The notes beneath the pieces are model-generated. The model was not told the origin of the DNA, searched no databases, and saw only the letters and a list, made by a program, of their open reading frames with translations. A stretch of DNA of 64,000 nucleotides from Prevotellaceae bacterium UBA1746 (GTDB lineage Bacteria; Bacteroidota; Bacteroidia; Bacteroidales; Bacteroidaceae): positions 1 through 64,000 of the forward strand of contig DCHS01000017.1 of NCBI GenBank assembly GCA_002314875.1, read 5' to 3'. Below, piece after piece: positions 41,747 to 51,454 of the stretch. Every line of letters begins with the position of its first letter. Position 1 is the first letter of the stretch. The translations under genes and the position numbers were made by a program.

Positions 41747-43309
41747 TTATTTCAAATTATCAATAGCGAATTGCATACGACGGAGAGTCTCTTCCTTACC
41801 AAGGAAGGCAGCAAGTTCGTGCATGTCAGGACCCTTACCTTCGCCAACGAGGCATACGCGCCATGCGTTCCAAGGCTTCTTGCCGCTGGTTTCTACCCAA
41901 GCGTCAACAGCAGCCTTCTGGCTTTCTACGCTGAAATCTTCAAGACCAGCGAGGATATCATGGAGTTCCTGCATATCAGCAGCACTCTCTTCCTTCCAGT
42001 TCTTCTTAACAAACTTATCCTCACGATTGAAGCTTGTGGGAGCAACGAAGAAGAAGTCGCAGAGAGGCCAAAGGTCAGCGATGAAACTAACGTTACGCTT
42101 CTTTGTCTGACCGCTCTGACCGTCGATATATTCGATGTTCTTGGTCTTCATCATGTCGAACATCTGAGCAGCCTGCTCTTCAGTTGCTTCGATACCCTGC
42201 TCCTTGAGGAGGTTAACGATAGCGGGAGCGAAGTCACTGGCAGGATGAGCCAACATGTATTCGCGGTTGAACCACCAGCCCTTGACATAGTCAAACTTAG
42301 CACCAGCCTTTGAACACTTGGAGAGGTCGAACTTCTGAATCATCTCTTCCATAGTCATGATTTCCTGATCATCGCCAGGATTCCAGCCGAGAAGAGCGAG
42401 GAAGTTTACAACAGCCTCAGGAAGATAGCCGTCTTCACGATAACCATGAGAGATAGCACCTGTTGCGGGGTCGGTCCAAAGGAGAGGGAACACGGGGAAA
42501 CCGAGTTTGTCACCGTCACGCTTGGAAAGCTTACCGTTTCCAGTAGGCTTCAACAAGAGGGGAAGGTGAGCGAAACGAGGCATGGTGTCCTCCCAACCGA
42601 AGGCACGATAGAGGAGTACATGGAGAGGAGCACTGGGAAGCCACTCTTCACCACGGATAACATGGCTGATTTCCATCAAATGGTCATCAACGATGTTGGC
42701 AAGGTGATAAGTAGGAAGTTCGTCGGCACTCTTATAAAGCACCTTATCATCGAGGATGCTGGAATTGATGACAACATCGCCACGGATAATATCGTTGACG
42801 TGTACTTCTTCGCCCGGTTCAATCTTGAAACGAACAGTATAAACAGCACCGTCAGCAATCAGCTGGTCCACTTCTTCCTTGCTCATAGTAAGGCTGTTGC
42901 GCATTTCGAGACGAGTAGAAGCATCATACTGGAAGTTAGCAACAGATTCACGCTTTGCATTGAGTTCCTCAGGAGTATCGAAAGCAATGTAAGCCTTATC
43001 AGCATCAAGGAGCTGCTTTACATACTTCTTATAGATATCACGACGTTCGCTCTGACGATAGGGACCCTTGTCGCCACCGAAACTGACACCCTCATCAAAT
43101 TCAATGCCGAGCCACTTGAAGGCTTCGATGATATAAGCCTCAGCACCGGGAACGAAACGGTTAGAGTCAGTATCCTCGATACGGAAAACCATATCGCCAC
43201 CGTGTTGGCGAGCAAAGAGATAGTTATAGAGAGCGGTACGCACACCACCGATGTGGAGCGGACCCGTGGGACTTGGTGCGAAACGCACGCGAACTTTTCT
43301 TTCAGACAT
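41747..43309 (-). CDS. gltX: Glutamyl-tRNA synthetase
   Basis: The 520-residue class I synthetase charges tRNA-Glu. It has APSPTGPLHIGG (11-22, the HIGH motif), DTDSNRFVPGAEAYI, and KLSKRDGD with KLSKR at 260-264 (the KMSKS loop). The C-terminal helical anticodon domain spans about 320-515. Promoter elements lie about 80 bp upstream. The leader has two short hairpins, CGGGC-TTT-GCCCG at 43336-43348 and ACGCC-TT-GGCGT nearby. Confidence 0.97.
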   Translation of the reverse strand: MSERKVRVRFAPSPTGPLHIGGVRTALYNYLFARQHGGDMVFRIEDTDSNRFVPGAEAYIIEAFKWLGIEFDEGVSFGGDKGPYRQSERRDIYKKYVKQLLDADKAYIAFDTPEELNAKRESVANFQYDASTRLEMRNSLTMSKEEVDQLIADGAVYTVRFKIEPGEEVHVNDIIRGDVVINSSILDDKVLYKSADELPTYHLANIVDDHLMEISHVIRGEEWLPSAPLHVLLYRAFGWEDTMPRFAHLPLLLKPTGNGKLSKRDGDKLGFPVFPLLWTDPATGAISHGYREDGYLPEAVVNFLALLGWNPGDDQEIMTMEEMIQKFDLSKCSKAGAKFDYVKGWWFNREYMLAHPASDFAPAIVNLLKEQGIEATEEQAAQMFDMMKTKNIEYIDGQSGQTKKRNVSFIADLWPLCDFFFVAPTSFNREDKFVKKNWKEESAADMQELHDILAGLEDFSVESQKAAVDAWVETSGKKPWNAWRVCLVGEGKGPDMHELAAFLGKEETLRRMQFAIDNLK

Positions 43310-43392
43310 ATTTTATGGAGTTTTCGGGCTTTGCCCGTGATTATTATAGTTTTACGCCTTGGCGTTTAAAATTCTATGGTTTTTGCAGCGTG

Positions 43393-43400
43393 CAAAGTTA
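43393..43400 (-). promoter_or_regulatory. Bacteroidetes -7 box for gltX
   Basis: The minus-strand sequence TAACTTTG followed by C matches TAnnTTTG; the leader would be about 80 nt. Confidence 0.6.
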
Positions 43401-43529
43401 CTATATCGTGTGTGAACAACAAAGGAAAAAGCGAATTTTCGGCGCTTTCCGTAACTTTCCAAGGCATTTATGCTAATTGCATGACGAGTTTTTCGGGGTT
43501 AACCCGAATTTCTTGGGCCACTAATTACA

Positions 43530-45182
43530 TTAGAAGAACCACCACATTACAAGGATTTGAGCAATGATGACACGCAGGAACATTCCCAAAGGATAGACCG
43601 TGACATAGGCAACGGAAGCCTTGTCACCGGGCATGATGTCGTTAACATAGCTCAAAGCGATAGGATTGGCCATGGCACCACATAGCATGCCTGCTGTACT
43701 TTCCACTGATTCCTTGTGGCACACCACCGCTACAACAGCGAAGATAGCCACAGGTACAGTACAAATAAGGAAAGAAAGCCCAATCCAACTCAAAGCTGCC
43801 GGTTGCATGACTGTCGCAACAAAATCGCCGCCAGCGCTGAGGCCAAGGCAGGCCAGATAGGTTGAAAGTCCCAATGAACGCAACATAAGATTTGCCGAAG
43901 TTGTCGTATAGCTGACCATGTGGAAACGGGGACCATAGGAACCGATGAGAATACCCATGATAACACTACCGCCGGCAAGTCCGAGGCGAATGGGATAGTT
44001 CAAACCAATTTCGATAGGGAAGCTTCCTAAGATCAGACCGAGGAAAATGCCTACGAAGATAGCTACAAGGTTAGGGTCATCGAGATTCTTTACGGCATTT
44101 CCAAGGTTCTTACCTACGTGTTCCACACCTTCTTTGGTTCCAACCACTGTGATGCGGTCGCCAAGGCGAAGAATTAAGTTCGGAGTTGCTACCAATTGAA
44201 TACCAGCACGCTTAACACGTGTTACCGTCACGCCATAGCGTTCGCGGAAATGAAGAGAAGATAGGCGTCGACCATTGATACTTGGACGGGTAACCACCAT
44301 GCGCTGGCTAACGAGTGTCTTATCCAAGGAATTCCAGTCAATATCCTTCTTTTCCCAGTCTTTCTCATCCAGTTTTCCAAAGAAAATCGTCAACTGAGGG
44401 ATATGCTGTTTGCGGGTAATAACGAGGATACGATCGCCCTCTTCGATTCTTGTTGTAGAATCGGGGATAATGACCTGATTGTTACGCCATAGACGACTTG
44501 CAACAAATTGCTGGTGAGTCAGCTGTGCAATCTCGTTCAATGTGCTACCGATAATAGCCGGATTACAGACATGGAAGGAGACAATATGTGCCTCTTCTTT
44601 TGGTTCAATCACAACACTTTTATCATGCTTTTTCAGCCAGGAACGCATCAAGGCGATGACAATGATAACACCAACAGTTCCAACGGGATAAGTGACAGCG
44701 CAAGCCAGGGCTGCCGCAGAGTCTGGCTGCCCCAAATCTATGAGCGTTTGCTGGGCAGCACCGAGGGCAGGCGTATTGGTTGTTGCACCGCATAGTACGC
44801 CCATCGTTTCAGCAATGGGAAGCCAGCCCAGCAGTAATACGCCAATAGCCATTAGTGTTCCTAAGCCAAGAACTCCGAGCGAATTGAGGTTCAAAAGTCC
44901 GCCACCGCTACGGAAAGTACTGAAGAAGCCAGGACCAACCTGCATGCCGAGAGCATATATAAAGAGGACGAGGCCGAAACTCTGTGCGTAACTCAGCATT
45001 TGGCTGTCAATCGTTAGGCCAAAGGCTCCTGCTGCAATACCAGCAAAGAATACAAAGGTACTGCCGAGGGAGAGTCCGCGAAAACGAAATTTCGCCAGCG
45101 TAAGTCCCAATGCACAAATAGCGGAAATAATCGTCACCGCTTGCAAAGGGGAAGGAGTCAGTATAAAATCAATGAGCCACAT
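43530..45182 (-). CDS. AspT/YidE/YbjL-type transporter with two RCK_C domains
   Basis: The 550-residue protein has two membrane halves, each with AspT/YidE/YbjL duplication motifs (MGVLCGATTNTPALGAAQQ near 128-146 and AGMLCGAMANPIALSYVND near 490-508), separated by two cytoplasmic RCK_C/TrkA_C domains at about 205-370. Family members exchange amino or dicarboxylic acids; several are uncharacterised. It has its own -7 box at 45227-45234, divergent from the Lrp-family regulator, which may control it. Confidence 0.88.
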   Translation of the reverse strand: MWLIDFILTPSPLQAVTIISAICALGLTLAKFRFRGLSLGSTFVFFAGIAAGAFGLTIDSQMLSYAQSFGLVLFIYALGMQVGPGFFSTFRSGGGLLNLNSLGVLGLGTLMAIGVLLLGWLPIAETMGVLCGATTNTPALGAAQQTLIDLGQPDSAAALACAVTYPVGTVGVIIVIALMRSWLKKHDKSVVIEPKEEAHIVSFHVCNPAIIGSTLNEIAQLTHQQFVASRLWRNNQVIIPDSTTRIEEGDRILVITRKQHIPQLTIFFGKLDEKDWEKKDIDWNSLDKTLVSQRMVVTRPSINGRRLSSLHFRERYGVTVTRVKRAGIQLVATPNLILRLGDRITVVGTKEGVEHVGKNLGNAVKNLDDPNLVAIFVGIFLGLILGSFPIEIGLNYPIRLGLAGGSVIMGILIGSYGPRFHMVSYTTTSANLMLRSLGLSTYLACLGLSAGGDFVATVMQPAALSWIGLSFLICTVPVAIFAVVAVVCHKESVESTAGMLCGAMANPIALSYVNDIMPGDKASVAYVTVYPLGMFLRVIIAQILVMWWFF

Positions 45183-45226
45183 GAAAGGTAGAAGTCTTTA
45201 TCTCACTTTTGTCTATTATTATGGCG

Positions 45227-45234
45227 CAAAGATA
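45227..45234 (-). promoter_or_regulatory. Bacteroidetes -7 box for the AspT-type transporter
   Basis: The minus-strand sequence TATCTTTG followed by C, about 45 bp upstream of the ATG at 45182. Confidence 0.65.
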
Positions 45235-45308
45235 CGCTAAAACGGCAGAATATACTATACAAAAGTAAAAAAATCTACAAAAAACTTTCATATTGTCTAA
45301 AATTAGGC

Positions 45309-45316
45309 TATCTTTG
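45309..45316 (+). promoter_or_regulatory. Bacteroidetes -7 box for the Lrp/AsnC regulator
   Basis: TATCTTTG followed by C, 19 bp before the ATG at 45336. The leader is very short. Confidence 0.65.
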
Positions 45317-45335
45317 CAGCACAAAATCATTCAAA

Positions 45336-45854
45336 ATGAAAAAAGCAGATTTACTAGACAGAAAAATATTAAAAGTTATTTCCGTTGACGCGCGTCGCAG
45401 TTTTAAGGAAATAGCATCACAGTGCGGTGTATCTCGTGCTGCAATCCATCAGCGTGTTGTTCGCATGTTCGAACGTGGAATCATTACTGGTAGTGGTTAT
45501 CAGGTTAATCCCAAATACCTCGGTTTTGGAACCTGTTCTTATATCGGTATCCGTTTGGAGAAGGGAAGTATGTATAATTCCACCGTTCAGGAATTGATGA
45601 AGATTCCCGAGGTTGTGGAATGTCACTTCACAACTGGTCCTTACACCATGTTGATCAAGTTGTATTCTCAGGACAATGAACACTTGAAGGATTTGCTGAA
45701 CAATCGCATTCAAAGTATTCCCGGTGTAAATTCTACCGACACCATGATCAGCCTTGAGCAGAGCATTCAGCGCAACATTCCTATTACCTTGGGTGAAGGC
45801 GAGGAAATCGATGAGCCCCAGGAAATCTGTTTCTCTGACGAAACCGAGGATTAA
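45336..45854 (+). CDS. Lrp/AsnC-family transcriptional regulator
   Basis: The 172-residue protein has an N-terminal winged helix (about 5-60: LDRKILKVISVDARRSFKEIA, CGVSRAAIHQRVVRM) and a C-terminal RAM ligand-binding domain (about 70-150: GIRLEKGSMYNSTVQELMKIPEVVECHFTTGPYTMLIKLY). Such proteins form octamers that sense amino acids. It diverges from the transporter gene, which is the simplest candidate target. The C-terminal 20 residues are acidic and beyond the usual length of about 150. Confidence 0.93.
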   Translation: MKKADLLDRKILKVISVDARRSFKEIASQCGVSRAAIHQRVVRMFERGIITGSGYQVNPKYLGFGTCSYIGIRLEKGSMYNSTVQELMKIPEVVECHFTTGPYTMLIKLYSQDNEHLKDLLNNRIQSIPGVNSTDTMISLEQSIQRNIPITLGEGEEIDEPQEICFSDETED

Positions 45855-45878
45855 TTCTTTCTTTTGGAAATTTATTAT

Positions 45879-45912
45879 AAAGGAGTATTGTTTGGACATT
45901 GCTCCTTTTTAG
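45879..45912 (+). terminator. Terminator after the Lrp/AsnC regulator
   Basis: AAAGGAG (45879-45885) pairs with CTCCTTT (45902-45908), and a T-run follows. Confidence 0.6.
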
Positions 45913-45933
45913 GTATATAGCCCTTTTTTAATT

Positions 45934-47664
45934 ATGCGAAGACCCATTATTGGCATAACGACCAATTTCGGAACCAATGGTGCCGAATTGGCTTTGGCTT
46001 ATTGGCAGTCTGTACGAAAGGCTGGTGGAACGCCCCTACTTCTTGCTCCTACCGACGACGAAGAGGAGATGTTGAACCAGTTGGAACAATTGGATGGTCT
46101 CCTTCTTTCTGGAGGTGCCGATGTGAATCCTGTGCTTTTTGGCGAAGATCCTCTGCCAGAACTCCATCATATTAATCCTCGTCGTGATGCTTTTGAATTG
46201 CCGTTAACTCGATTGGCACAGCAGCGTCATCTGCCTATTTTCGGAATTTGCCGTGGTATTCAAGTGATGGCAGCAGCTTTGGGTGGACGTATGTCCCAGG
46301 ATATCGAGGTTTGGCACAAGGGTTATAAGGCTGATTGTGATGAGGCCGTTGCTCCGCTGATTAAGCATTCACAGGATGCTCCCCGTGACTGTGCTACACA
46401 TTTTGTAGAAGTTGTTGAAGGTAGCCTTCTCTATTCTATTTTAGGAAAAACCCGCCTCACGGTCAACTCTTTCCATCACCAGGCTGTCACTGAGGCAGGT
46501 CCGTTGATGAAGGTTGTTGCATCATCGGCAGATGGTATTTTGGAAGCAATAGAAGGCCGTCCCGAAGAATCTTTCCTTCTCGGTGTTCAATGGCATCCAG
46601 AATGCATGCCAAACGAAGATAGTGATCGTTTGTTTAAGGCTTTCGTTGAGGCTGCCCGTCTTTATGGGACAGCACTTGAGGCCCACGCAAGAATAAATAC
46701 ACTTGATAGCCACTGCGACACACCGATGTTCTTTAATCAATTGATTGAAGATGCAAACGGTGAAGAGCGAAAGGCTTTAAACCTGACCCGTCGAAATTCC
46801 GTCGTTCTTATGGATGCCCAGAAAATGGATGAAGGTCATTTGGATGAGGTTTACATGGTCAGTTATATTCCCCAAGGTCCTCGTGATGAGGCGGGATATG
46901 CAAGTGCCAAGGTCCAGGTTATCGAGACTTACCGCCGTCTGGACGTAATGTTGGAGGAAACCCCCGAACTGGAAGGCCGCGTTCATCGTGGTATTGAGAA
47001 TGGCTATGCTATCGGTAAGGATCTGTCGCTTATCCAGACCTACAAGGAAATGGGCTGTGAATATATGACGCTTTGTCACAACGGACACAACGATATTTGT
47101 GACTCCGCCCGTCCCAAGAAAGATGAACCAGCAGAAGAACATCATGGACTCTCCGCTTTTGGTCGTGAGGTTGTTCAGGAAATGAATCGTCAGCACATGC
47201 TTATTGATTTGAGCCACGCAGGAGAAAAAACTTTCTACGATGTGCTTGAGGCTTCAGCCGTGCCTGTTGCCGTTACCCACGCTTGCTGCAGGGCGCTATG
47301 TGATCATCCTCGTAATCTCACCGATGATCAACTACGTGCAATTGCAAAAAAAGACGGTGTTGTTCAGTGTACGATGTACGAAGGCTTCGTTCGTCTTGAT
47401 CACCCTGAAGACTTTGGTATTGCTCCAGAAGAGAATCCCTCTCTCAAAACTTTCATAGCTCATTTGGAGCATATGATAGAGGTTTGTGGCATTGACCATG
47501 TAGGTATCGGCAGTGACTTTGATGGCGATGGTGGCGTTCCTGGTCTCAGCGATGCTTCCTATTGCATCTGCATTACTGAGGAATTGCTCAAACGTGGCTA
47601 TTCCGAAGATGATCTTTGTAAAATCTGGGGCGATAATTTCCGTCGCGTCCTTTATCAAGCATAA
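45934..47664 (+). CDS. Fusion of class I glutamine amidotransferase (C26) and M19 dipeptidase
   Basis: The 576-residue protein joins two hydrolases. Residues 1-245 form a gamma-glutamyl hydrolase/PuuD-like C26 domain with nucleophile C106 in FGICRGIQV and H221-P222-E223 in VQWHPE. Residues 255-575 form a renal-dipeptidase-like M19 metal hydrolase with H260-C-D262, DLSHAGEKTF, VAVTHACCRALCDHPRNL and DHVGIGSDFDGDGG. No signal peptide is seen. The first half would cut gamma-glutamyl amides and the second would cut dipeptides, so glutathione-like, gamma-glutamyl or peptidoglycan-derived peptides are possible substrates. Both sets of active residues look intact, so both halves may work. Confidence 0.9.
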   Translation: MRRPIIGITTNFGTNGAELALAYWQSVRKAGGTPLLLAPTDDEEEMLNQLEQLDGLLLSGGADVNPVLFGEDPLPELHHINPRRDAFELPLTRLAQQRHLPIFGICRGIQVMAAALGGRMSQDIEVWHKGYKADCDEAVAPLIKHSQDAPRDCATHFVEVVEGSLLYSILGKTRLTVNSFHHQAVTEAGPLMKVVASSADGILEAIEGRPEESFLLGVQWHPECMPNEDSDRLFKAFVEAARLYGTALEAHARINTLDSHCDTPMFFNQLIEDANGEERKALNLTRRNSVVLMDAQKMDEGHLDEVYMVSYIPQGPRDEAGYASAKVQVIETYRRLDVMLEETPELEGRVHRGIENGYAIGKDLSLIQTYKEMGCEYMTLCHNGHNDICDSARPKKDEPAEEHHGLSAFGREVVQEMNRQHMLIDLSHAGEKTFYDVLEASAVPVAVTHACCRALCDHPRNLTDDQLRAIAKKDGVVQCTMYEGFVRLDHPEDFGIAPEENPSLKTFIAHLEHMIEVCGIDHVGIGSDFDGDGGVPGLSDASYCICITEELLKRGYSEDDLCKIWGDNFRRVLYQA

Positions 47665-47702
47665 AATCTGGGTGAAATAGCCCAAGCAATGACATAAGAA
47701 AT

Positions 47703-48704
47703 ATGAAATTTACTCATTTGTTATTTCTCGCTGGAGCAGTAATCTCCATGGTAGCGTGTAAAAGTCAGAAAAGTGTTAGCGAAGCTGCTGATGCTATTGA
47801 TTCTACACGTATTTGCCAAGTCAAGTTTAATGCTGACAGCGCATTCCAGTTTGTGAAAGATCAGTGCGACTTCGGTCCTCGCTTGTCAAATTCAACGGCT
47901 ATTCAGAAATGTGGCGACTATATTGCTGATAAATTTGCAAGTTACGGTATGGAAATTACCAACCAGAAGACAACGGTTACCGGTTGGGACAACAAGCCGT
48001 TAGGATGTCGCAATATCATTGCTGCATATAAGCCTGAATTGACTGAGCGTGTGATGATTTGTGCTCATTATGACAGTCGTCCCTGGGCAGATCAGGACCC
48101 TGATGAAAGCAAGCGTCACGAACCTGTTATGGCGGCAAATGACGGTGCATCTGGCGTTGCCGTTATGCTTGAAATTGCCCGTCTCCTTAACCAACTCAAC
48201 CCAAAGGTTGGCGTTGACTTCATCTGTTTTGATGCGGAAGACTACGGTGCTCCGGATTGGGCACCTCAGGAAGCTCAGACAGAAGGCGATAGTTGGTGTC
48301 TCGGTAGTCAGTATTGGGCTGCAACTCCCCACAAGGAAGGCTATGTTGCTCGTTACGGTATTCTCCTTGACATGGTCGGTGGCCGTGGTTCAACGTTCTC
48401 TTACGAAGGCTTCTCCTTGAAGTATGCACAAAGCATCGTTGTTCGTACCTGGGAGGCAGCTCGTTATGCAGATGCCGCCAGTTATTTTCCCCAGACTCAG
48501 GGTGGCTTTATTACCGATGACCATGTTCCTGTTAACGAGGTAGCACGTATCCCTACCATTGATATTATTCCGTTCTTTACTGACGCAGAAAATAGTTTTG
48601 GACCGACTTGGCATACAACGAGTGACACCGTAGAGAATATCGATCCGGAAGTTCTCCGTGCTGTCGGCCAAACCCTCGTTCAACTCCTTTCGGAAGAAGA
48701 ATAA
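47703..48704 (+). CDS. M28-family lipoprotein, probable glutaminyl-peptide cyclotransferase
   Basis: The 333-residue protein has a lipoprotein signal ending SMVAC (C19) and an M28 fold with zinc-binding AHYDSRPWAD, AANDGASG and CFDAEDYG, plus FITDDHVPV. These match type II glutaminyl cyclases, which form N-terminal pyroglutamate, more closely than aminopeptidases. Many exported Bacteroidetes proteins have Gln as the first residue after signal cleavage, and several in this window do, so a periplasmic cyclase makes sense. Aminopeptidase activity remains possible. Confidence 0.82.
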   Translation: MKFTHLLFLAGAVISMVACKSQKSVSEAADAIDSTRICQVKFNADSAFQFVKDQCDFGPRLSNSTAIQKCGDYIADKFASYGMEITNQKTTVTGWDNKPLGCRNIIAAYKPELTERVMICAHYDSRPWADQDPDESKRHEPVMAANDGASGVAVMLEIARLLNQLNPKVGVDFICFDAEDYGAPDWAPQEAQTEGDSWCLGSQYWAATPHKEGYVARYGILLDMVGGRGSTFSYEGFSLKYAQSIVVRTWEAARYADAASYFPQTQGGFITDDHVPVNEVARIPTIDIIPFFTDAENSFGPTWHTTSDTVENIDPEVLRAVGQTLVQLLSEEE

Positions 48705-48719
48705 ATTCAAACAATAACT

Positions 48720-49145
48720 ATGACTATTAACGAAATACAAGATGAAGTCATCGAGGAATTCCTCGAGATTGAAGATTGGATGGATCGCTACCAGTTGCTT
48801 ATCGATTTAGGTGAGGAGCAGGAAGCTTTGCCCGCCAGTGAAAAGATAGAAAAGAATCTTATTGACGGTTGCCAGAGTCGCGTCTGGATTGTTTGCGACG
48901 AGCCCGGCGATGGAACCCTCTGCTTCCGTGCAGAAAGTGATGCATTGATTGTCAAGGGTATCGTTAGCTTGGTTATTCGTGTACTGAGTGGCCATACTCC
49001 CGATGAAATCCTTGATGCTGATCTCTATTTTATCAAGGAAATAGGTCTTACTGAACATCTCTCCCCCACCCGTTCCAACGGTCTCCTTGCGATGATCAAG
49101 CAAATCCGTATGTATGCTCTTGCTGTAAAGGCAAAGAATAACTAA
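48720..49145 (+). CDS. sufE: SufE-family sulfur acceptor protein
   Basis: The 141-residue cytoplasmic protein accepts sulfur from a cysteine desulfurase for Fe-S cluster assembly. It has the helical start EVIEEFLEIEDWMDRYQLLIDLG, LIDGCQSRVWI with the sulfur-accepting cysteine near residue 50, and GIVSLVIRVLSGHTPDEI. It follows the M28 gene by 15 bp and is ended by a strong terminator. Confidence 0.93.
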   Translation: MTINEIQDEVIEEFLEIEDWMDRYQLLIDLGEEQEALPASEKIEKNLIDGCQSRVWIVCDEPGDGTLCFRAESDALIVKGIVSLVIRVLSGHTPDEILDADLYFIKEIGLTEHLSPTRSNGLLAMIKQIRMYALAVKAKNN

Positions 49146-49184
49146 GTATCTTCTTTATGCAGTAGAAGAAAGTATAGAACAAAG

Positions 49185-49227
49185 ACAACAAAGGCCCGAA
49201 CCTCAATTGGATTCGGGCCTTTGTTGT
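49185..49227. terminator. Strong bidirectional terminator
   Basis: ACAACAAAGGCCCGAA (49185-49200) and its exact reverse complement (49212-49227) form a 16-bp stem with an 11-nt loop between convergent sufE and the Big_5 lipoprotein gene. Confidence 0.9.
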
Positions 49228-49265
49228 ATGTTTTTGTAAGCATGCTAGCATGCATTTTCTTTGCG

Positions 49266-51449
49266 TTAGAACATCTTTCCTAAGCTGTTTTTGCTTGAAC
49301 TACTCGTCTGTCCGCTTGCACCTTTGGCGCGGTCTTCCAGGCGTTTGATGTTGCGCTCATGAGCTGAGGACTTGCTCTTTGAGGTCTTTTTCTGCTTAAC
49401 AAGTGAAGAAGGTTTCTGTAAGTTTCGGGCTATGGCAGAAACATCCCATTCTTGATTATCATCCCATCCAGCACGGACATTGTAAGTCTGGTCACTGTAG
49501 AAAACATCTTCAGCTGGCATACGATTCTCCCAAGCACCAGGATCCCATTTTCCGTTTTCATTACGATCAACTATACAGCGGAGATAGTATTCTCCTGCAC
49601 GAAGATAATAGAATTCGGCGCGATGATCTTTTGCATAAACGGAATACATTGGTTTTCCACTACGGTCGAGTAACTGCACGAGAGCGTGGTCATAAGGATC
49701 ACTCGAGTTGTTTCTGTCAACGAACGGAGCGTATGCCTTTTCAAGGCCGTTTAGCGTGATAAAGAGTGTTCCGTAATTCTCCAGACTCTCGATAGAGAAT
49801 TCCTTTTTGAATTCAGAATTACAAAGGCCGTAGATATTGTGAATGGCGGCGGAATCTATGGTGAGGCAATACTTTTGCTCGGGTCGCCACTCCGCATAGA
49901 TTCTTCGCGCGAGGATATTGTTAGGTACTGTATCAAGGAGAAAATCTGATTCCGTGGCAGTGGAATCGACGATGAGTTCCAGATGAACCATAGAAAGGTC
50001 TATGCTGTCAATGGGCTCAGCAAAAGTCAGGGTGATATTCTCGTTTGGCGCCAATGTGTTATTGACAGACGCAGTCATCTTGATGTACTCAATCGGTCTT
50101 TCATCGTGGGCAAAATCACCTTTCTTATGACGCTTTTCAACTTGTTTTTCCCATTTTTCATCGTCCTTGCGCTTTTGGTCCAAACGCTTTTGCCAAGATA
50201 CACGGGAAGTGAGACTCAGTGTGTCGGTTGTAGAAACATGTTGTTGCAACGAGTCATTCCATGCCATAAAGTGATACACAAAATCAAGAGTATCTTGCTT
50301 CATAAGGAGCGAATCCTTCAACCAATAGATGATGGTATCATTTCCTACATTTCTCTGTTCGATAAATGCATCAGTAGCATCGAAATTAAGAGGTTCTATC
50401 GTTGGAATTTGTTCAGAAGGCGCGGTGAAATAGGTTTTGAAGTTTTCAAAGTCATTTCTTTCAGCCTTCAATAAGGTTCGCGGTTGATTGGCTTCCTGGA
50501 AAGCCAGAAGAACGATATCGTCGGGAAGATAATGTGTAAATGGAATGACGCGGATAGAGTCGTAGCGCGTACTGTCTACCCAAAGAGTATCGTAACGAGT
50601 GTCGCCAAAAGCAGAAGGTGTGAGGATATCCTTGGAGAAGGCGATGGCTTCAGATTTCTGAGAGAAATGGAAGTCGGCATCACCGTCTTTGAGAGCGTAG
50701 ATATGATATTTTTTGCCCTCAGCAACACCTTTGATGCTGAAGTAACCCGAAGCATCCGTACGAGCAACACGATCAAAAGGAGTCGTTGTAAAGAGTGTAT
50801 CGACGAGCCACTGTTCTGCGGGTCCCGTGATGAGATCTTCGAGGTCATTTTTCGGAGCATTCGGAATCGTTACCGAATCGTCTTCAACCTTTTCCTTTCC
50901 GCTGAGGATATTCTCATCAATGGGATATAAGCCCACGAGAACACCCGCCATCGGTTCAAGGTCTTCTGCATTCAGCACATAACCAGACATCTCCATGGTA
51001 TCCGTCTTTTCTCCCGTTGAGAAAATATAGGTAAAATGACCAAGTGGGTTTCCTTCGTTATTATCCTTTATGGCATCAGCGAAGTCAACGGTATATGTAG
51101 TGTTAGGCTTCAGAGAGTCAAGGAGTTCTACAGTGATTTTCTTTCCACTTACCACGATGTTTGGCTGTTCTAACTGCGGAGGAGAAACGATGACATTTTC
51201 GTTGGCATTTTCCAGTTGGACAAGTTCCGAAAACATCATTTGGAATTTCGTGCGTTTGTGTTTCTTGCCTTTTGTCGTAGCACCGGAAGCCACTTGCGAT
51301 GGCGCGGTCATTCCGACGATACGCGGTGGCGTTTCGTCGTAGGGTCCACCATCGGGTCCGGCACCCATATTGGCACAACTAACAATACAGGTCAGAATCA
51401 CAATGAAACCGGCCAATGTTAGTAGAAAAAAGAGAAATAGGCGCTTCAC
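49266..51449 (-). CDS. Big_5 Ig-like domain lipoprotein
   Basis: The 727-residue protein has a lipoprotein signal (VSCANMG, C25), the Bacteroidetes phrase CANMGAGPDGGPYDETPP, a Big_5 Ig-like domain at about 40-140 (FSELVQLENANENVIVSPP, LKPNTTYTVDF), and several beta domains. The C-terminal 60 residues are basic and low-complexity. Function is unknown; the family is common in Bacteroidetes and envelope-located. It is last in the ispD-GH3-Big_5 group, 5 bp after the GH3 gene. Confidence 0.8.
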   Translation of the reverse strand: MKRLFLFFLLTLAGFIVILTCIVSCANMGAGPDGGPYDETPPRIVGMTAPSQVASGATTKGKKHKRTKFQMMFSELVQLENANENVIVSPPQLEQPNIVVSGKKITVELLDSLKPNTTYTVDFADAIKDNNEGNPLGHFTYIFSTGEKTDTMEMSGYVLNAEDLEPMAGVLVGLYPIDENILSGKEKVEDDSVTIPNAPKNDLEDLITGPAEQWLVDTLFTTTPFDRVARTDASGYFSIKGVAEGKKYHIYALKDGDADFHFSQKSEAIAFSKDILTPSAFGDTRYDTLWVDSTRYDSIRVIPFTHYLPDDIVLLAFQEANQPRTLLKAERNDFENFKTYFTAPSEQIPTIEPLNFDATDAFIEQRNVGNDTIIYWLKDSLLMKQDTLDFVYHFMAWNDSLQQHVSTTDTLSLTSRVSWQKRLDQKRKDDEKWEKQVEKRHKKGDFAHDERPIEYIKMTASVNNTLAPNENITLTFAEPIDSIDLSMVHLELIVDSTATESDFLLDTVPNNILARRIYAEWRPEQKYCLTIDSAAIHNIYGLCNSEFKKEFSIESLENYGTLFITLNGLEKAYAPFVDRNNSSDPYDHALVQLLDRSGKPMYSVYAKDHRAEFYYLRAGEYYLRCIVDRNENGKWDPGAWENRMPAEDVFYSDQTYNVRAGWDDNQEWDVSAIARNLQKPSSLVKQKKTSKSKSSAHERNIKRLEDRAKGASGQTSSSSKNSLGKMF

Positions 51450-51454
51450 GAAGA

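Noticed and set aside
43310..43529. tRNA or other structured RNA gene between gltX and the transporter
   Set aside because: Only short hairpins in the gltX leader are visible; no cloverleaf, T-loop sequence or CCA end can be found.
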